This document shows, in pieces, positions 22,229-33,865 of a stretch of DNA of 64,000 nucleotides. The notes under the pieces were generated by a model. The model was not told the origin of the DNA. It made no database searches and was given only the letters and a program-made list of their open reading frames with translations. The position numbers and the translations under genes were made by a program. Each line of letters begins with the position of its first letter. Position 1 is the stretch's first letter. The DNA comes from Protula sp. h YS-2021 (taxonomy: Eukaryota; Annelida; Polychaeta; Sabellida; Serpulidae): NCBI GenBank assembly GCA_949752745.1, contig OX457032.1, forward strand, positions 9,420,271 to 9,484,270. Direction: 5' to 3'.

Positions 22229-23055
22229 GTCCCCCGCCGGGGACTATAGTTTTCGGGTTTGCCTGTATGTCCCTCTGTCCGTCCGTCCGTCTGTCGACAC
22301 CTTTTTGTTAACACACTCAAGCCTACATTTTTCGACTGATTGTTAAGATATTGTATATATGGGTAGTACTGGAACGAACAAGGATCGGTATTGTAAATGA
22401 GCCATGTCGGCCCAAGGACATTGGCCCAGCTGAACTTCACAAATTTTCCCAATCCTTTCTCATATGAATGAGTTTGTTAACACACTCAAGCCTACATTTC
22501 TGCATCGATTGACAAGATATCTTAACTAGAAGTAGTATTGGAACCAACAAGGTTTGATATTGTAAATGAGCCATGTCGGCCCAAGGACATTGGCCCAGCT
22601 GAGCTTCACAAATTTTCCCAATCCTTACTGAGTTGAATGAGTTTGTTAACACACTCAAGCCTACATTTCTGGATCGATTGTTAAAATCTTTTAGATATAG
22701 GAAGTATTGGAACCAACAAAGGTCGGTATTGTAAATGAGCTCTGTCTGCCCAAGGACATTGACCCAGCTGAGCTTCAGAAATTTTCACAACCCTTACGTA
22801 CTGGAATGAGTTTGTTAACACACTCAAGCCTACATTTTTTGATCAATTGGCAAAATGTTATACACATAGGTAGTATGGGTGGTAACATGAATTGGTATTG
22901 TAAATGAGCCAGGTCGGCCCAAGGACACTGGCCCAGCTAGAATTTTAAAATTCACGAATATGATACGAATTGCTTAAGGGTTGTAGTCCAACCTAACAAA
23001 ATTAAATACTGGGATTGTACGCCGGCGGGGGACATAGTCAGTTTCACTGACTCAC
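22229..23055. mobile_element. Interspersed repeat with hairpin end, copy 2
   Basis: It starts AGTCCCCCGCCGGGGACT (a perfect inverted repeat) followed by ATAGTTTTCGGG, and ends near GCCGGCGGGGGACATAGTCA. It shares the TTTGTTAACACACTCAAGCC module with copy 1 at 8,703. It is flanked by ATT-type microsatellite on both sides, suggesting insertion into a microsatellite or microsatellites grown from its ends. Confidence 0.7.
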
Positions 23056-23056
23056 T

Positions 23057-23079
23057 TGTTGTTGTTGTTGTTGTTGTTG

Positions 23080-23147
<68 letters not shown>

Positions 23148-23150
23148 GTT
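23057..23150. repeat. (GTT)n(ATT)n microsatellite
   Basis: GTT units followed by about 25 ATT units directly after the hairpin-ended element. Confidence 0.95.
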
Positions 23151-23300
23151 AGAACATACTCCTTAACAATGCGTGTACTTATGTGTGTGGTTGTGTGGGT
23201 TTATTTATGTGTGTGGTTATGTACAAATATGTAGTTATGCGTGTCGTGGTGTATGTGGTTGTACCTGAGATATGTGGTTATGTGTGGTGGTTATTGGCAG

Positions 23301-23508
23301 ATCCTGGAGCAGGCGACAGGGAGGCTGACTCTGCCTCAGGCAGCGCGCCGCGTCTACATGAGTGACGGCACGCTCGTGCTCGACGCAGACGACATTGTCG
23401 ACTGGGCGCGGGAGGAGTGGGTCAAAAAGGCGAGCAGAGAGGTCCGCGCTGAGCTCAGGGCCAAGAAACTCGAAGAGAGGAAGGCCAAAGTTGAGCAGCA
23501 ACGTCAAG
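23301..23508 (+). CDS. DCDC1: DCDC1-like exon 28: DCX core and coiled coil
   Basis: Acceptor TTATTGGCAG and donor CAAG|GTCAGA. It encodes ILEQATGRLTLPQAARRVYM and DGTLVLDADDIVD, then a long charged helix (REVRAELRAKKLEERKAK). Confidence 0.85.
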
Positions 23509-23767
23509 GTCAGACGGCTTACTGTTACGAACATTTTAAGTACTAAGAATTTGAAGTGAAGTAAAATATAAACTGTCAAATGCGTATAACGTATGTATAT
23601 AAAGGCTAAAACAAACAAACAAAAAAAAAACAGTTTCATAATAAAGGAAAAGAAAAGATGAGACAACCTAGTTCAAAATATGATAAATAAATTAAACTGG
23701 GCAGTTTCCACATGATTAAGGAAAAATAATAGAATGAAAAGTTCAAAATCTGTGCAAGCATAAAGAC

Positions 23768-23892
23768 TGCTGTATTTACTTTGTTGCGTGCTGTATTTAC
23801 TCCAATACGTGCTGTATTTACTCTGCTACGTGCTGTATTTACTCTGCTACGTGCTGTATTTACTCTGTTATGTGCTGTACTTACTCTGTTAC
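23768..23892. repeat. ~21-bp tandem repeat, 6 copies
   Basis: Units of GTGCTGTATTTACTCTGCTA upstream of exon 29. Confidence 0.85.
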
Positions 23893-23930
23893 TTGGACGT
23901 TTAAGAGTATTGTATTTGCAATATTGCCAG

Positions 23931-24056
23931 ATGAAAATGCGGAAAGTTTAATGGACAAGGTCGAGCTTAACTCGGAAGAAAGCTCAGAGGAAGAAACAGA
24001 AGAGGAAGAAGAGGAAAAAGCAGCCGAGGAGAATGAAGAGGAGATGGAACAAGAAG
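23931..24056 (+). CDS. DCDC1: DCDC1-like exon 29: acidic segment
   Basis: Acceptor ATTGCCAG and donor GAAG|GTACCG. It encodes a glutamate-rich stretch (ESLMDKVELNSEESSEEE and on), low complexity but phase-consistent with both neighbours. Confidence 0.8.
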
Positions 24057-24355
24057 GTACCGTATTTAGAAGTTTTTTTTTCATTGTAATATCTACATGT
24101 GGGACGTTCACCTTATCTGTTATTTAAAAAAAAAAAGAAATTTCATTGAGATGTATCTCATTTTAGTATTTTTGCTGTTTTGGGGTAGTAAAATAAGACT
24201 TCTGCATGACAAGAAGTAGACAAATCATCCCCAAGCCCCTCGCCCAATATCCACTCCCACCCCTTTTAATAAATTTTCCTCTTCTTCCAATATCCGTCCC
24301 CTTCAACGTTTAAGACGTATTTATTTTTAAAAAATTGATTGTGCCTCTATTATAG

Positions 24356-24513
24356 AAATGGTTCTTGGCTACGAGATTCAGGAAGATCGCAAGAACATGG
24401 ACCAGTACGGGCACACGGTGATCGTGCCCAACCCGCTGCAGCCCGTCGAGTGCGATGCTTACGTCATGTCCTGGTTATTCCATACCAACGCCGTGGGGCG
24501 CGTTATGTTGATG
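24356..24513 (+). CDS. DCDC1: DCDC1-like exon 30
   Basis: Acceptor CTCTATTATAG and donor ATG|GTAAGC. It encodes MVLGYEIQEDRKNMDQYG and ECDAYVMSWLFHTNAVGR. Confidence 0.85.
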
Positions 24514-24611
24514 GTAAGCATGTGTGCACTTTGGTCCAGTTAAGAAACAAACTGAGCATACGAGATGAAATTGCAGTGATAGTTCGGGCCCAGCATTTTT
24601 GTCATAAAGGA

Positions 24612-27600
24612 GAGGGAAAGCACAAAGCTAGGTGTGGTCATCAGATATGGAAGGAGACGGACAGGGGTAGGGTGTGGTCATCAGACATGGAAGGAGACGG
24701 AGAGGGGTAGGGTGTGGTCATCAGACATGGGAGGAGACGGGCAGGGGTAGGGTGTGGTCATCAGACATGGAAGGGGACGGAGAAGGGTAGGGTGTGGTCA
24801 TCAGACATGGATGGAGACGGAGAGGGGTAGGGTGTGGTCATCAGACATGGGAGGCGACGGGCAGGGGTAGGGTGTGGTCATCAGATATGGAAGGGGACGG
24901 AGAAGGGTAGGGTGTGGTCATCAGATATGGAAGGAGGCGTGCAGGGGTAGGGTGTGGTCATCAGACATGGAAGGAGGCGTGCAGGGGTAGGGTGTGGTCA
25001 TCAGACATGGAAGGAGACGTGCAGGGGTAGGGTGTGGTCATCAGATATGGAAGGAGACGGACAGGGGTAGGGTGTGGTCATCAGACATGGAAGGAGACGG
25101 AGAGGGGTAGGGTGTGGTCATCAGACATGGGAGGAGACGGGCAGGGGTAGGGTGTGGTCATCAGACATGGAAGGGGACGGAGAAGGGTAGGGTGTGGTCA
25201 TCAGACATGGATGGAGACGGAGAGGGGTAGGGTGTGGTCATCAGACATGGGAGGCGACGGGCAGGGGTAGGGTGTGGTCATCAGACATGGGAGGGGACGG
25301 AGAAGGGTAGGGTGTGGTCATCAGACATGGGAGGAGACGGGCAGGGGTAGGGTGTGGTCATCAGACATGGAAGAGGACGGAGAAGGGTAGGGTGTGGTCA
25401 TCAGACATGGAAGGAGACGGAGAGGGGTAGGGTGTGGTCATCAGACATGGGAGGCGACGGGCAGGGGTAGGGTGTGGTCGTCAGACATGGAAGGAGACGG
25501 ACAGGGGTAGGGTGTGGTCATCAGACATGGAAGGAGGCGTGCAGGGGTAGGGTGTGGTCATCAGACATGGAGGGAGAGGGGTAGGGATAGGGTGTGGTCA
25601 TCGGACATGGAAGGAGACGGAAAGGGGTAGGGTGTGGTCATCAGACATAGAAGGAGGCGTGCAGGGGTAGGGTGTGGTCATCAGACATGGGAGGAGACCG
25701 ACAGGGGTAGGGTGGGGTCATCAGACATGGAAGGAGACGGAGAGGGGTAGGGTGTGGTCATCAGACATGGAAGGAGATGGATAGGGATAGGGTGTGGTCA
25801 TCAGACATGGGAGGAGACGGACAGGGGTAGGGTGTGGTCGTTAGACATGGTAGGAGACGGAGAGGGATAGGGTGTGGTCATCAGACATGGAAGGAGGCGT
25901 GCAGGGGTAGGGTGTGGTCATCAGACATAGAAGGAGGCGTGCAGGGGTAGGGTGTGGTCATCAGACATGGGAGGAGACCGACAGGGGTAGGGTGGGGTCA
26001 TCAGACATGGAAGGAGACGGAGAGGGGTAGGGTGTGGTCATCAGACATGGAAGGAGATGGACAGGGATAGGGTGTGGTCATCAGACATGGGAGGAGACGG
26101 ACAGGGGTAGGGTGTGGTCGTTAGACATGGTTGGAGACGGAGAGGGATAGGGTGTGGTCATCAGACATGGAAGGAGGCGTGCAGGGGTAGGGTGTGGTCA
26201 TCAGACATGGAAGGAGACGGACAGGGGTAGGGTGTGGTCATCAGACATGGAAGGAGACGGACAGGGGTAGGGTGTCGTCATCAGACATGGAAGGAGACGG
26301 ACAGGGGTAGGGTGTGGTCATCAGACATGGAAGGAGGCGTGCAGGGGTAGGGTGTGGTCATCAGACATGGAAGGAGAGGGATAGGGGTAGGGTGTGGTCA
26401 TCAGACATGGAAGAAGACGTGCAGGGGTAGGGTGTGGTCATCAGACATGGAAGGAGGCGTGCAGGGGTAGGGTGTGGTCATCAGACATGGAAGGAGGCGT
26501 GCAGGGGTAGGGTGTGGTCATCAGACATGGAAGGAGACGGAGAGGGTTAGGGTGTGGTCATCAAACATGGGAGGAGACTGGCAGGGGTAGGTTGTGGTCA
26601 TCAGACATGAAAGGAGGCGTGCAGGGGTAGGGTGTGGTCATCAGACATGGAAGGAGGCGTGCAGGGGTAGGGTGTGGTCATCAGACATGGAAGGAGACGC
26701 ACAGGGGTAGGGTGTGGTCATCAGACATGGGAGGAGACGGACAGGGGTAGGGTGTGGTCATCAGACATGGGAGGAGACGGGCAGGGGTAGGGTGTGGTCA
26801 TCAGACATGAAAGGAGGCGTGCAGGGGTAGGGTGTGGTCATCAGACATGGAAGGAGACGGGCAGGGGTAGGTTGTGGTCATCAGACATGGAAGGAGGCGT
26901 GCAGGGGTAGGGTGTGGTCATCAGACATGGAAGGAGACGCACAGGGGTAGGGTGTGGTCATCAGACATGGAAGGAGACGGAGAGGGGTAGGGTGTGGTCA
27001 TCAGACATGGGAGGAGACGGGCAGGGGTAGGGTGTGGTCATCAGACATGAAAGGAGGCGTGCAGGGGTAGGGTGTGGTCATCAGACATGGAAGGAGGCGT
27101 GCAGGGGTAGGGTGTGGTCATCAGACATGGAAGGAGGCGTGCAGGGGTAGGGTGTGGTCATCAGACATGGAAGGAGACGGAGAGGGGTAGGGTGTGGTCA
27201 TCAGACATGGGAGGAGACGGGCAGGGGTAGGGTGTGGTCATCAGACATGAAAGGAGGCGTGCAGGGGTAGGGTGTGGTCATCAGACATGGAAGGAGGCGT
27301 GCAGGGGTAGGGTGTGGTCATCAGACATGGAAGGAGGCGTGCAGGGGTAGGGTGTGGTCATCAGACATGGAAGGAGGCGTGCAGGGGTAGGGTGTGGTCA
27401 TCAGACATGGAAGGAGACGCACAGGGGTAGGGTGTGGTCATCAGACATGGAAGGAGATGGAGAGGGGTAGGGTGTGGTCATCAGACATGGGAGGAGACGG
27501 AGAGGGGTAGGGTGTGGTCATCAGACATGGAAGGAGGCGTGCAGGGGTAGGGTATGGTCATCAGACATGGAAGGAGACGAGCAGGGGTAGGGTGTGGTCA

Positions 27601-27695
27601 TCAGACATGGAAGGAGGCGTGCAGGGGTAGGGTGTGGTCATCAGACATCGAAGGAGACGGACAGGGATAGGGTGTGGTCATCAGACATGGAAGTT
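24612..27695. repeat. 40-bp G-rich minisatellite, ~76 copies (3 kb)
   Basis: The unit is built from TCAGACATGGAAGGAGACGG and CAGGGGTAGGGTGTGGTCA. Variation is concentrated in the GGAGACGG/GGAGGCGT segment, and blocks of variants repeat. G-runs of 3-4 recur on the + strand. It fills the intron between exons 30 and 31. Confidence 0.95.
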
Positions 27696-27789
27696 CTGGT
27701 ATTGTCTCAGCTGTAAGGTCGGTCTGGTTTAATAGTATTTTTTAAATATTTTTATTTTTGTTATTTATTGATTGATTTTCTAACGACAG

Positions 27790-27913
27790 GTCTTTAGACG
27801 TGATCCCAACGACCAGAATATATTGCGAGTTGCCTCCATGGTAACGTACAACGCCACCAGTGTGGGGGAGCACCAGGTTGACTGTTCAGAGGATCCTCTC
27901 CAAGCAAAAGCAG
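27790..27913 (+). CDS. DCDC1: DCDC1-like exon 31
   Basis: Acceptor TCTAACGACAG and donor GCAG|GTAAAA. It encodes VFRRDPNDQNILRVASM and GEHQVDCSEDPL. It follows the 3-kb array of 40-bp units. Confidence 0.8.
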
Positions 27914-28140
27914 GTAAAATAGCCGTGTCTCACTCGCATTTTCATTTTGGTACAAAGTGAAGTATTACTAGCTGAAAACATCATATTTAAAAATAGATAA
28001 ACAGATCCGTGTTGTATGTGGACGAAGGCAGCCTTAAAGTGGGATGAAGTTGGATTTCTGTAGCAAAGATAAGACAAAAGATAAGGTAGGCTCGGCTGTC
28101 CCGACGAAGGGCCAATGAGAAAGTGTGGTACTGTCGACAG

Positions 28141-28326
28141 GAGATGTACTGGGCTTCATGTGTCTGGATGAAGCCATGATCCCATTCGACATTGAACCCG
28201 GTGAGAACGAGCATCCGCTGTACACGATGCTGGAGCAGGAGCCGAGCGTGGGCGAGGACATTGCGGTGGAGACCTGGGTGCAGCAGGGAACCAGGCAGTA
28301 CTCCCTCAATGCCTTCCTTGTTCCAG
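28141..28326 (+). CDS. DCDC1: DCDC1-like exon 32
   Basis: Acceptor ACTGTCGACAG and donor CCAG|GTATGC. It encodes GDVLGFMCLDEAMIPFD through RQYSLNAFLVPG; the first codon is shared with exon 31. Confidence 0.85.
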
Positions 28327-28617
28327 GTATGCTCCGTCACTTACAGCTGTCTTCTACATTTGTTTTTCTTAACATCGCAAATGGAGTTGTCTGTAGACAA
28401 CTTGCAGAAATGATGTATAAAAAGTCTAAAAGTATGTAAATTAGTATATAAATTAGTAAATTAATGGCATATTCATGGTAAGTCATTGGGGAAAGATACC
28501 AGATATTAAAGTTACTACTTTGTATTGTGTAACAGTAGCTTCAGTACAACAAACTTGGTTGAAAATTGTCTGAAAATTGATGTCGAATTAGCCAGTTAAA
28601 AACTTGATCATTTTTAG

Positions 28618-28794
28618 AGAAGAAGTTGAAGGCGAAGGAAGAGCCGGTAAAAAGGGACCGACCAAAGAGCGCTAAGAAGGCGAAAAAGAAGTCCGGCAAA
28701 GGCCCGTATGTGGCGCCCCCTCCGGTCGACATGGTTCTTAAATATCCCATCGAAGCTTGGATCTCGTGTGGAGAAAACTTCATTAAGCCTGAGA
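28618..28794 (+). CDS. DCDC1: DCDC1-like exon 33: basic linker and DCX end
   Basis: Acceptor CATTTTTAG and donor GAGA|GTAAGT. It encodes a lysine-rich linker (RDRPKSAKKAKKKSGKG) and then YPIEAWISCGENFIKPE, the terminal DCX signature. Confidence 0.85.
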
Positions 28795-29027
28795 GTAAGT
28801 GTCTTTTTTTATTTGTTTAGTTTATATATTTATTTATTTTTTATATTACATGGCTGATCAAGTATTTGATCTAAGGCGGTTATAAGCTGGTGTGATATAG
28901 TATTGCTGCGGTATTTCATATAAAATTATTTTCCCAACACCTTTATTTCTGAATTTCTCCCTGAGCATGCTTTAGACGCGGCCAGTGACTTATACGCGCG
29001 CCTCTTGACGGCGCATGCGCTTTGCAG

Positions 29028-29203
29028 AAGTAGAGACAGAGCACGAGACGAAGCTGAAGATGCGGGAGGAGAGGGCCCAGGTGGCCTACGAGCTAGACAA
29101 GGAAAAACACGTGCTGCGTCAGATGCAGGGACGCCGCTATGAGAAACTGGACCCAGGCGAATTTAAGGCAACCAGCAACCCTACTCGTCCTGTCTACAAA
29201 CAG
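29028..29203 (+). CDS. DCDC1: DCDC1-like exon 34: coiled coil
   Basis: Acceptor GCGCTTTGCAG and donor CAG|GTGAGA. It encodes VETEHETKLKMREERAQVA and RQMQGRRYEKLDPGEF. Confidence 0.85.
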
Positions 29204-29407
29204 GTGAGAAACAGGATACTGTTACTGATTTTACTGGATACATGCATCAATCGTTTAATTAAATAAACAAAAAATTAAAAAATGACATGTACAAGTTCCT
29301 TAGTAAGTCAGCACAATTCAAAGAATTGAGATACAACTGTATACAATATGTTTGAGTTGGAGAGTGTTAGTGGGGCAGTTGTGACGTGGGCGTGTTCTAT
29401 TGAGCAG

Positions 29408-29569
29408 GGCCACTGGCAGGACGCGACCCTGGACGAACTGCAGAAGCACGACGCCGTGCACCAGCTACAGTCGCACCTGTCCGAGGTCAAGGCCACGCAG
29501 AAGCGCAAGAGTGGCATCAGCATGTGTAACGTGAAGACGACGCGCCGACTGTACACACACCCCTCCATG
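29408..29569 (+). CDS. DCDC1: DCDC1-like exon 35
   Basis: Acceptor ATTGAGCAG and donor CCATG|GTCAGT. It encodes GHWQDATLDELQKHDAV and TTRRLYTHPSM. The last ~16 coding bases plus the donor are the unit repeated in the downstream 43-bp array. Confidence 0.85.
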
Positions 29570-30675
29570 GTCAGTGAGCAGACGTAGACACACTTACACA
29601 CGCTCCTCCATGGTCAGTGAGCAGACGTAGACACAATTACACACGCCCCTCCATGGTCAGTGAGCAGACGTAGACACACTTACACACGCTCCTCCATGGT
29701 CAGTGAGCAGACGTAGACACAATTACACACGCCCCTCCATGGTCAGTGAGCAGACGTAGACACACTTTAACACAACCCTCCATGGTTAGTGAACAGACGA
29801 AGACACACTTACACACGCCCGTCCATAGTGTGTGAGCAGACGTAGACACACTTACACGCACCCCTCCATGGTCAGTGAGCAGACGTAGAGACACTTACAC
29901 ACGCTCCTCTATCGTCAGTGAGCAGGCGAAGACACACTTACACACACCCCTCCATGGTCAGTGTACAAACGAAGACAAACTTAAACACGGCCCTCCATGG
30001 TCAGTGAGCAGACGTAGACACACTTACACACACCCCTCCATGGTCAGTGAGCAGACGTAGACACACTTACACACGCCCCTCCATGTTCAATGAGCAGGCG
30101 AAGACACACACACGCTCCTTCATGGTCAATGTGCAAACGAGGACACACTTACACACTCCCTTCCATGGTCAGTGAGCAGACGTAGACACACTTACACACG
30201 CCGCTCCATGGTCAGTGAGCAGATGAAGACACACACGCCACTCCAGTCAGAGAGCAGACATACAGACACTTACACACGCCCCTCCGTGGTCAGTGATCAG
30301 ACGTAGACACACTTACACACGCTCCTCCATGATCAGTGAGCAGAGGAAGACAGACTTACACACGCCCCCCCCCCCCCCCATGGCCAGTGTGCAAACGAAG
30401 ACAAACTTAAACACGCCCCTCCACAGTCAGTGAGCAGACGAAGGCTTACACACACCCCTCCATGGTCAGTGAGCAGGCGTAGACACACTTACACACGCCC
30501 CTCCATGGTCAGTGAGCTGGCGAAGACACACACACACACGCCCCTCCATGGTAAGTGAGCAGACGTAGACGCACTTACACACGCCCCTCCATTGTCAGTG
30601 AGCAGGCGAAGACACACTTACACACGCCCCTCCATGGTCAGCGAGCAAACGAAGACACACTTACACGCCCCTGCC
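29553..30675 (+). repeat. 43-bp array duplicating the exon 35 splice donor (~26 copies)
   Basis: Each unit has ACACGCCCCTCCATGGTCAG, TGAGCAGACGTAGAC and ACACTTAC, so the exon 35 end CCATG and donor GTCAGT recur. Units vary slightly in length. A C homopolymer interrupts it near 30,366. Confidence 0.9.
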
Positions 30676-30829
30676 ATTGTAGTTGAAGCTCGTGCTGTTA
30701 CGTATTTCTGTTTTTCTGAAATCACGCCGAGTTGTTTCAGTGTGGTTGTTGGCCTAACACGCTGAAATTTCAATTTAGTCAAAATTAATTTCATTGTTGC
30801 AATATTTCGTTACCTCAACCCAATCCAAA

Positions 30830-32095
30830 TGAAAATGAAATGGTTTGCAACAAGCAAAAGCCACGTGATGACCCTATTTTATACTTATCAAACACTCAGA
30901 TACCAGTAGTGAAGGAAAACAAATTCCTTGGTCTAATTCTGGACTCGAAGCTAAATTTTATCCCCCACATAAAAGAGGTGAAGAGGAAATGTCAAAAGGC
31001 ACTCAACCTGCTACGAGTCGTCTCCGTCCAAGACTGGGGGGGGGGGGCAGATACCAGAACTAAATTAAAACTGTATAGATCATTAATAAGATCCAGAATA
31101 GATTATGGTAGCATCGTCTACGGATCACCAAGGCCTTCGTACCTAAAGATGCTGGACCCAATACAAAACCAAGGCCTTCGCCTCTGTCTTAACGCTTTCA
31201 GAACGTCACCTGCGGAAAGCCTTCAGGTTGAATCAAATGAACAACCATTAGATATCCAACGAATCAAACTTTCAATGCAATATGCAATTAAACTATACGC
31301 AAATAAAGAAAACCCCACACATAAGGCAGTGTTCGAAAAAGACCATTCAGAAATCTTAAGCACATGCCCTAGGGTTATCGTACCCTTTGGCACTAGAATC
31401 CGTAACCACCTTAATAATGCTGGAATCAAAGTTGAGCAAATCGCAAACTTGAAAGTTTCAAAATACCCAACATGGAAAATACAAAGGCCAACCATAAACA
31501 AAACTCTGATAAGCTTTTCCAAAGACACAACAAATGCTGAAGAGTTCAAAGTTAGGTTTGATGAGATAAAGGAAACCTACCCCCACCATCATTTCATATA
31601 CACGGACGAATCTAAACTCGATAAGAAAGTTGCTGCCTCAATAGTTACAAAATCAAATACCCTGAAAACAAGATTACCAAACGGCTCCTCCATCTTTTCC
31701 GCGGAGGTTCGGGTGCTCCAACTAGCCATGGAAATTATCAAGATTAGTAGGTGCAAAAAGAATGTATTGGTTGTCAAGAACGTTTGACTATAAAACATAT
31801 TCTACTCAATTGTGCAGATTTTCAGAACATTCGTTCACGCTACTACAATGTGAATTCCATGAAAGACCTTTTTACAAAGGTAACACCAAGCAAAATTATT
31901 TCTTTTTTGAAAGAAATACACCTGTACAGCAAGTTTTAAATTGAACTTAGTTGGTTTTAGATTATACACTACTTTTTTGTTTATTTTAATTGATCTTAGT
32001 TTCAACTGAGTTTTCCAATAGCAACAGAACTGACACAATATGACCCTAACGGGTTGCTGGTGTCGTTAAACCAATCAATAAATCGATCAATAGGT
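30830..32095 (+). mobile_element. RNase H-bearing LINE, 5'-truncated and internally deleted (copy A)
   Basis: The frame 30,840-31,787 encodes the C-terminal third of a non-LTR reverse transcriptase (NKFLGLILDSKLNFIPHI, LYRSLIRSRIDYGSIVYGS) and the start of an RNase H domain (FIYTDESKLDKKVAASIV). The frame then breaks and jumps to the C-terminal CCHC-like part (ECIGCQERLTIKHILLNC) in another frame. The 3' end is TGACCCTAACGGGTTGCTGG followed by AATCAAT-type repeats. The catalytic YADD part is missing, so the copy is dead. Confidence 0.8.
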
Positions 32096-32109
32096 GAAAA
32101 AAAATATTT

Positions 32110-32922
32110 ATCTGTGTCGATTCCTTATCGGTCTTACAGTCACTAGGAAATCTGCAAGTGTCGAACACAATGATTCTAGACCTAATAAAACGTTACGAAA
32201 GGGCAATCCAACAAGGCAAATCCATAGTATTTTGCTGGGTGCCACGCCACGTGGGCATACCGGGTAATGAAGCTGCGGACCAGGCAACAAAAGAGGCGCT
32301 AAACTACAACATATCCAACCTTCTCATACCATACTCCGATTTTAAACCCCATATTTCAAGCTATGTAAAAAACCTTTGGCAACAAAAATGGAACGAACAA
32401 AGAAATAACAAACTCTTTCAAATCCAACCAACAGTTGGACAAAAACACCTAGCTCTTGGCAGTATTCGCGACACAACGGTTATGCATAGAGTTCGAATTG
32501 GGCATACATACATCACCCACGGATATCTTTTGAGAGGCGATGCGCCTCCAGAATGTATTGGTTGTCAAGAACGTTTGACTGCAAAATATATTCTGTAGAT
32601 TTTCAGAACATTCGTTTACGCTTGACTGCAAAATATATTCTATAGATTTTCAGAACATTCGTTTACGCTACTACAGTGTGAATTCCATGAAAGACCTTTT
32701 TACAAAGGTAGCACCAAGCAAAATTATTTCTTTTCTGAAAGAAATACACTTGTACAGTAAGTTTTAAATTGAATTTAGTTGATTTTAGATGTATACACTA
32801 CTTGTTTTGTCTATTTTAATTGATTCTAGTTTCAACTGAGTCTTCCTATAGCAACAGAACTGACACAATATGACCCTAACGGGTTGCTAGTGTCGTTAAA
32901 CCAATCAATCAATCAATCAATC
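32110..32922 (+). mobile_element. RNase H-bearing LINE fragment (copy B)
   Basis: It begins inside the RNase H domain (DSLSVLQSLGN), runs through VFCWVPRHVGIPGNEAADQA and the downstream region to ECIGCQERLTAKYIL, then a stop. It ends with TGACCCTAACGGGTTGCTAG and (AATC)n. It starts roughly where copy A's deletion begins. A ~44-bp direct duplication (ATATATTCT, AGATTTTCAGAACATTCG) lies at about 32,580-32,665. Confidence 0.8.
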
Positions 32923-32939
32923 ATTTTTGGGAATTTCAG

Positions 32940-33089
32940 AAGCGGGTATTAGTTTTTCCGAATGGAGAAAGCATAGAGCGAGCACAGTACGTGTGGGGTG
33001 AGAATCTAGATCAACTGCTCGACAACAGTAACACAAGATTAGATCTGCGCAAGCCTGCTAAATATATCTTCACGATTGAAGGCATTAAC
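32940..33089 (+). CDS. DCDC1: DCDC1-like exon 36: start of C-terminal DCX
   Basis: Acceptor GGGAATTTCAG and donor AAC|GTGAGT, 50 codons in phase 0. It encodes KRVLVFPNGESIERAQYV and LDLRKPAKYIFTIEGIN, a doublecortin module. The acceptor lies only ~17 bp after the 3' end of a LINE. Confidence 0.85.
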
Positions 33090-33452
33090 GTGAGTTGGCG
33101 GCTCGGATGTCCGGTTATAACACATCCCCTACTGCATGTAGCTAATGTTAAGCGTCAGTATATTGACCTCAGGCGATAGAAAGTCTGCAGCGTAAAATGG
33201 ATATTCCTTTTCACTATTCGCTAGAGCCAAGCTTAGCATGTGACCAGAAAGTAACTGTCAGTTAAGGTTTTCTGGGAACAGAACTTCTACATACTCAATT
33301 GTACAAATGTTTTCAGTAACAGTTTTAATGCCAATTTTCTTTTGTTTGTGAGAATCTTCATATTTTAAAAGGAATGCTCTATACAGAACACAGTTTACTT
33401 CTGGTGGAAGATTAAAAGTGGACCAAAAAATACAACATTAAATTTCCTTCAG

Positions 33453-33638
33453 GTTCAAGATATTGATGAGTTGGAGAGGGACCAACTTGTATGTGCTGCA
33501 CCCACAAAACAGTTTCTGCTACCGAAAGAAGGCCAGCAGCAAATTGAGGTCAAGGCTAACTGGGGACGCGCTCGAAAACAATATGGTCCCCACGCCACCG
33601 ATATCATTGTAACAACTAGGAAAAACGAATCAATAGAT
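33453..33638 (+). CDS. DCDC1: DCDC1-like exon 37: end of C-terminal DCX
   Basis: Acceptor TTTCCTTCAG and donor GAT|GTAAGT, 62 codons in phase 0. It encodes VQDIDELERDQLVCAAPT and QQIEVKANWGRARKQYG. Confidence 0.85.
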
Positions 33639-33865
33639 GTAAGTGAATTGCTGTGCCCTTCACGGTCATCCTCGCTAGATTCGGGTACTGTTGACCCAGT
33701 AGTGTGTGAGCTCATAAAAACTCGGCGACTCTTGTGTGCTTACTCAGCAACTATTCGTGGTTACAACAGCACCATAAATATTAGTTTTCGCATACAAAAA
33801 GAGGGTAGTAACGAAGGAAGAGAAAAACGGGAAAACATGATGCCAGGGTTTGTTTGTGCTTGCAG

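Noticed and set aside
22099..22311. Poly-Ile/Asn frames
   Set aside because: Trinucleotide microsatellite translation.
24612..27695. CRISPR-like array
   Set aside because: Units are direct head-to-tail repeats without unique spacers, in a eukaryotic intron; the same applies to the other arrays.
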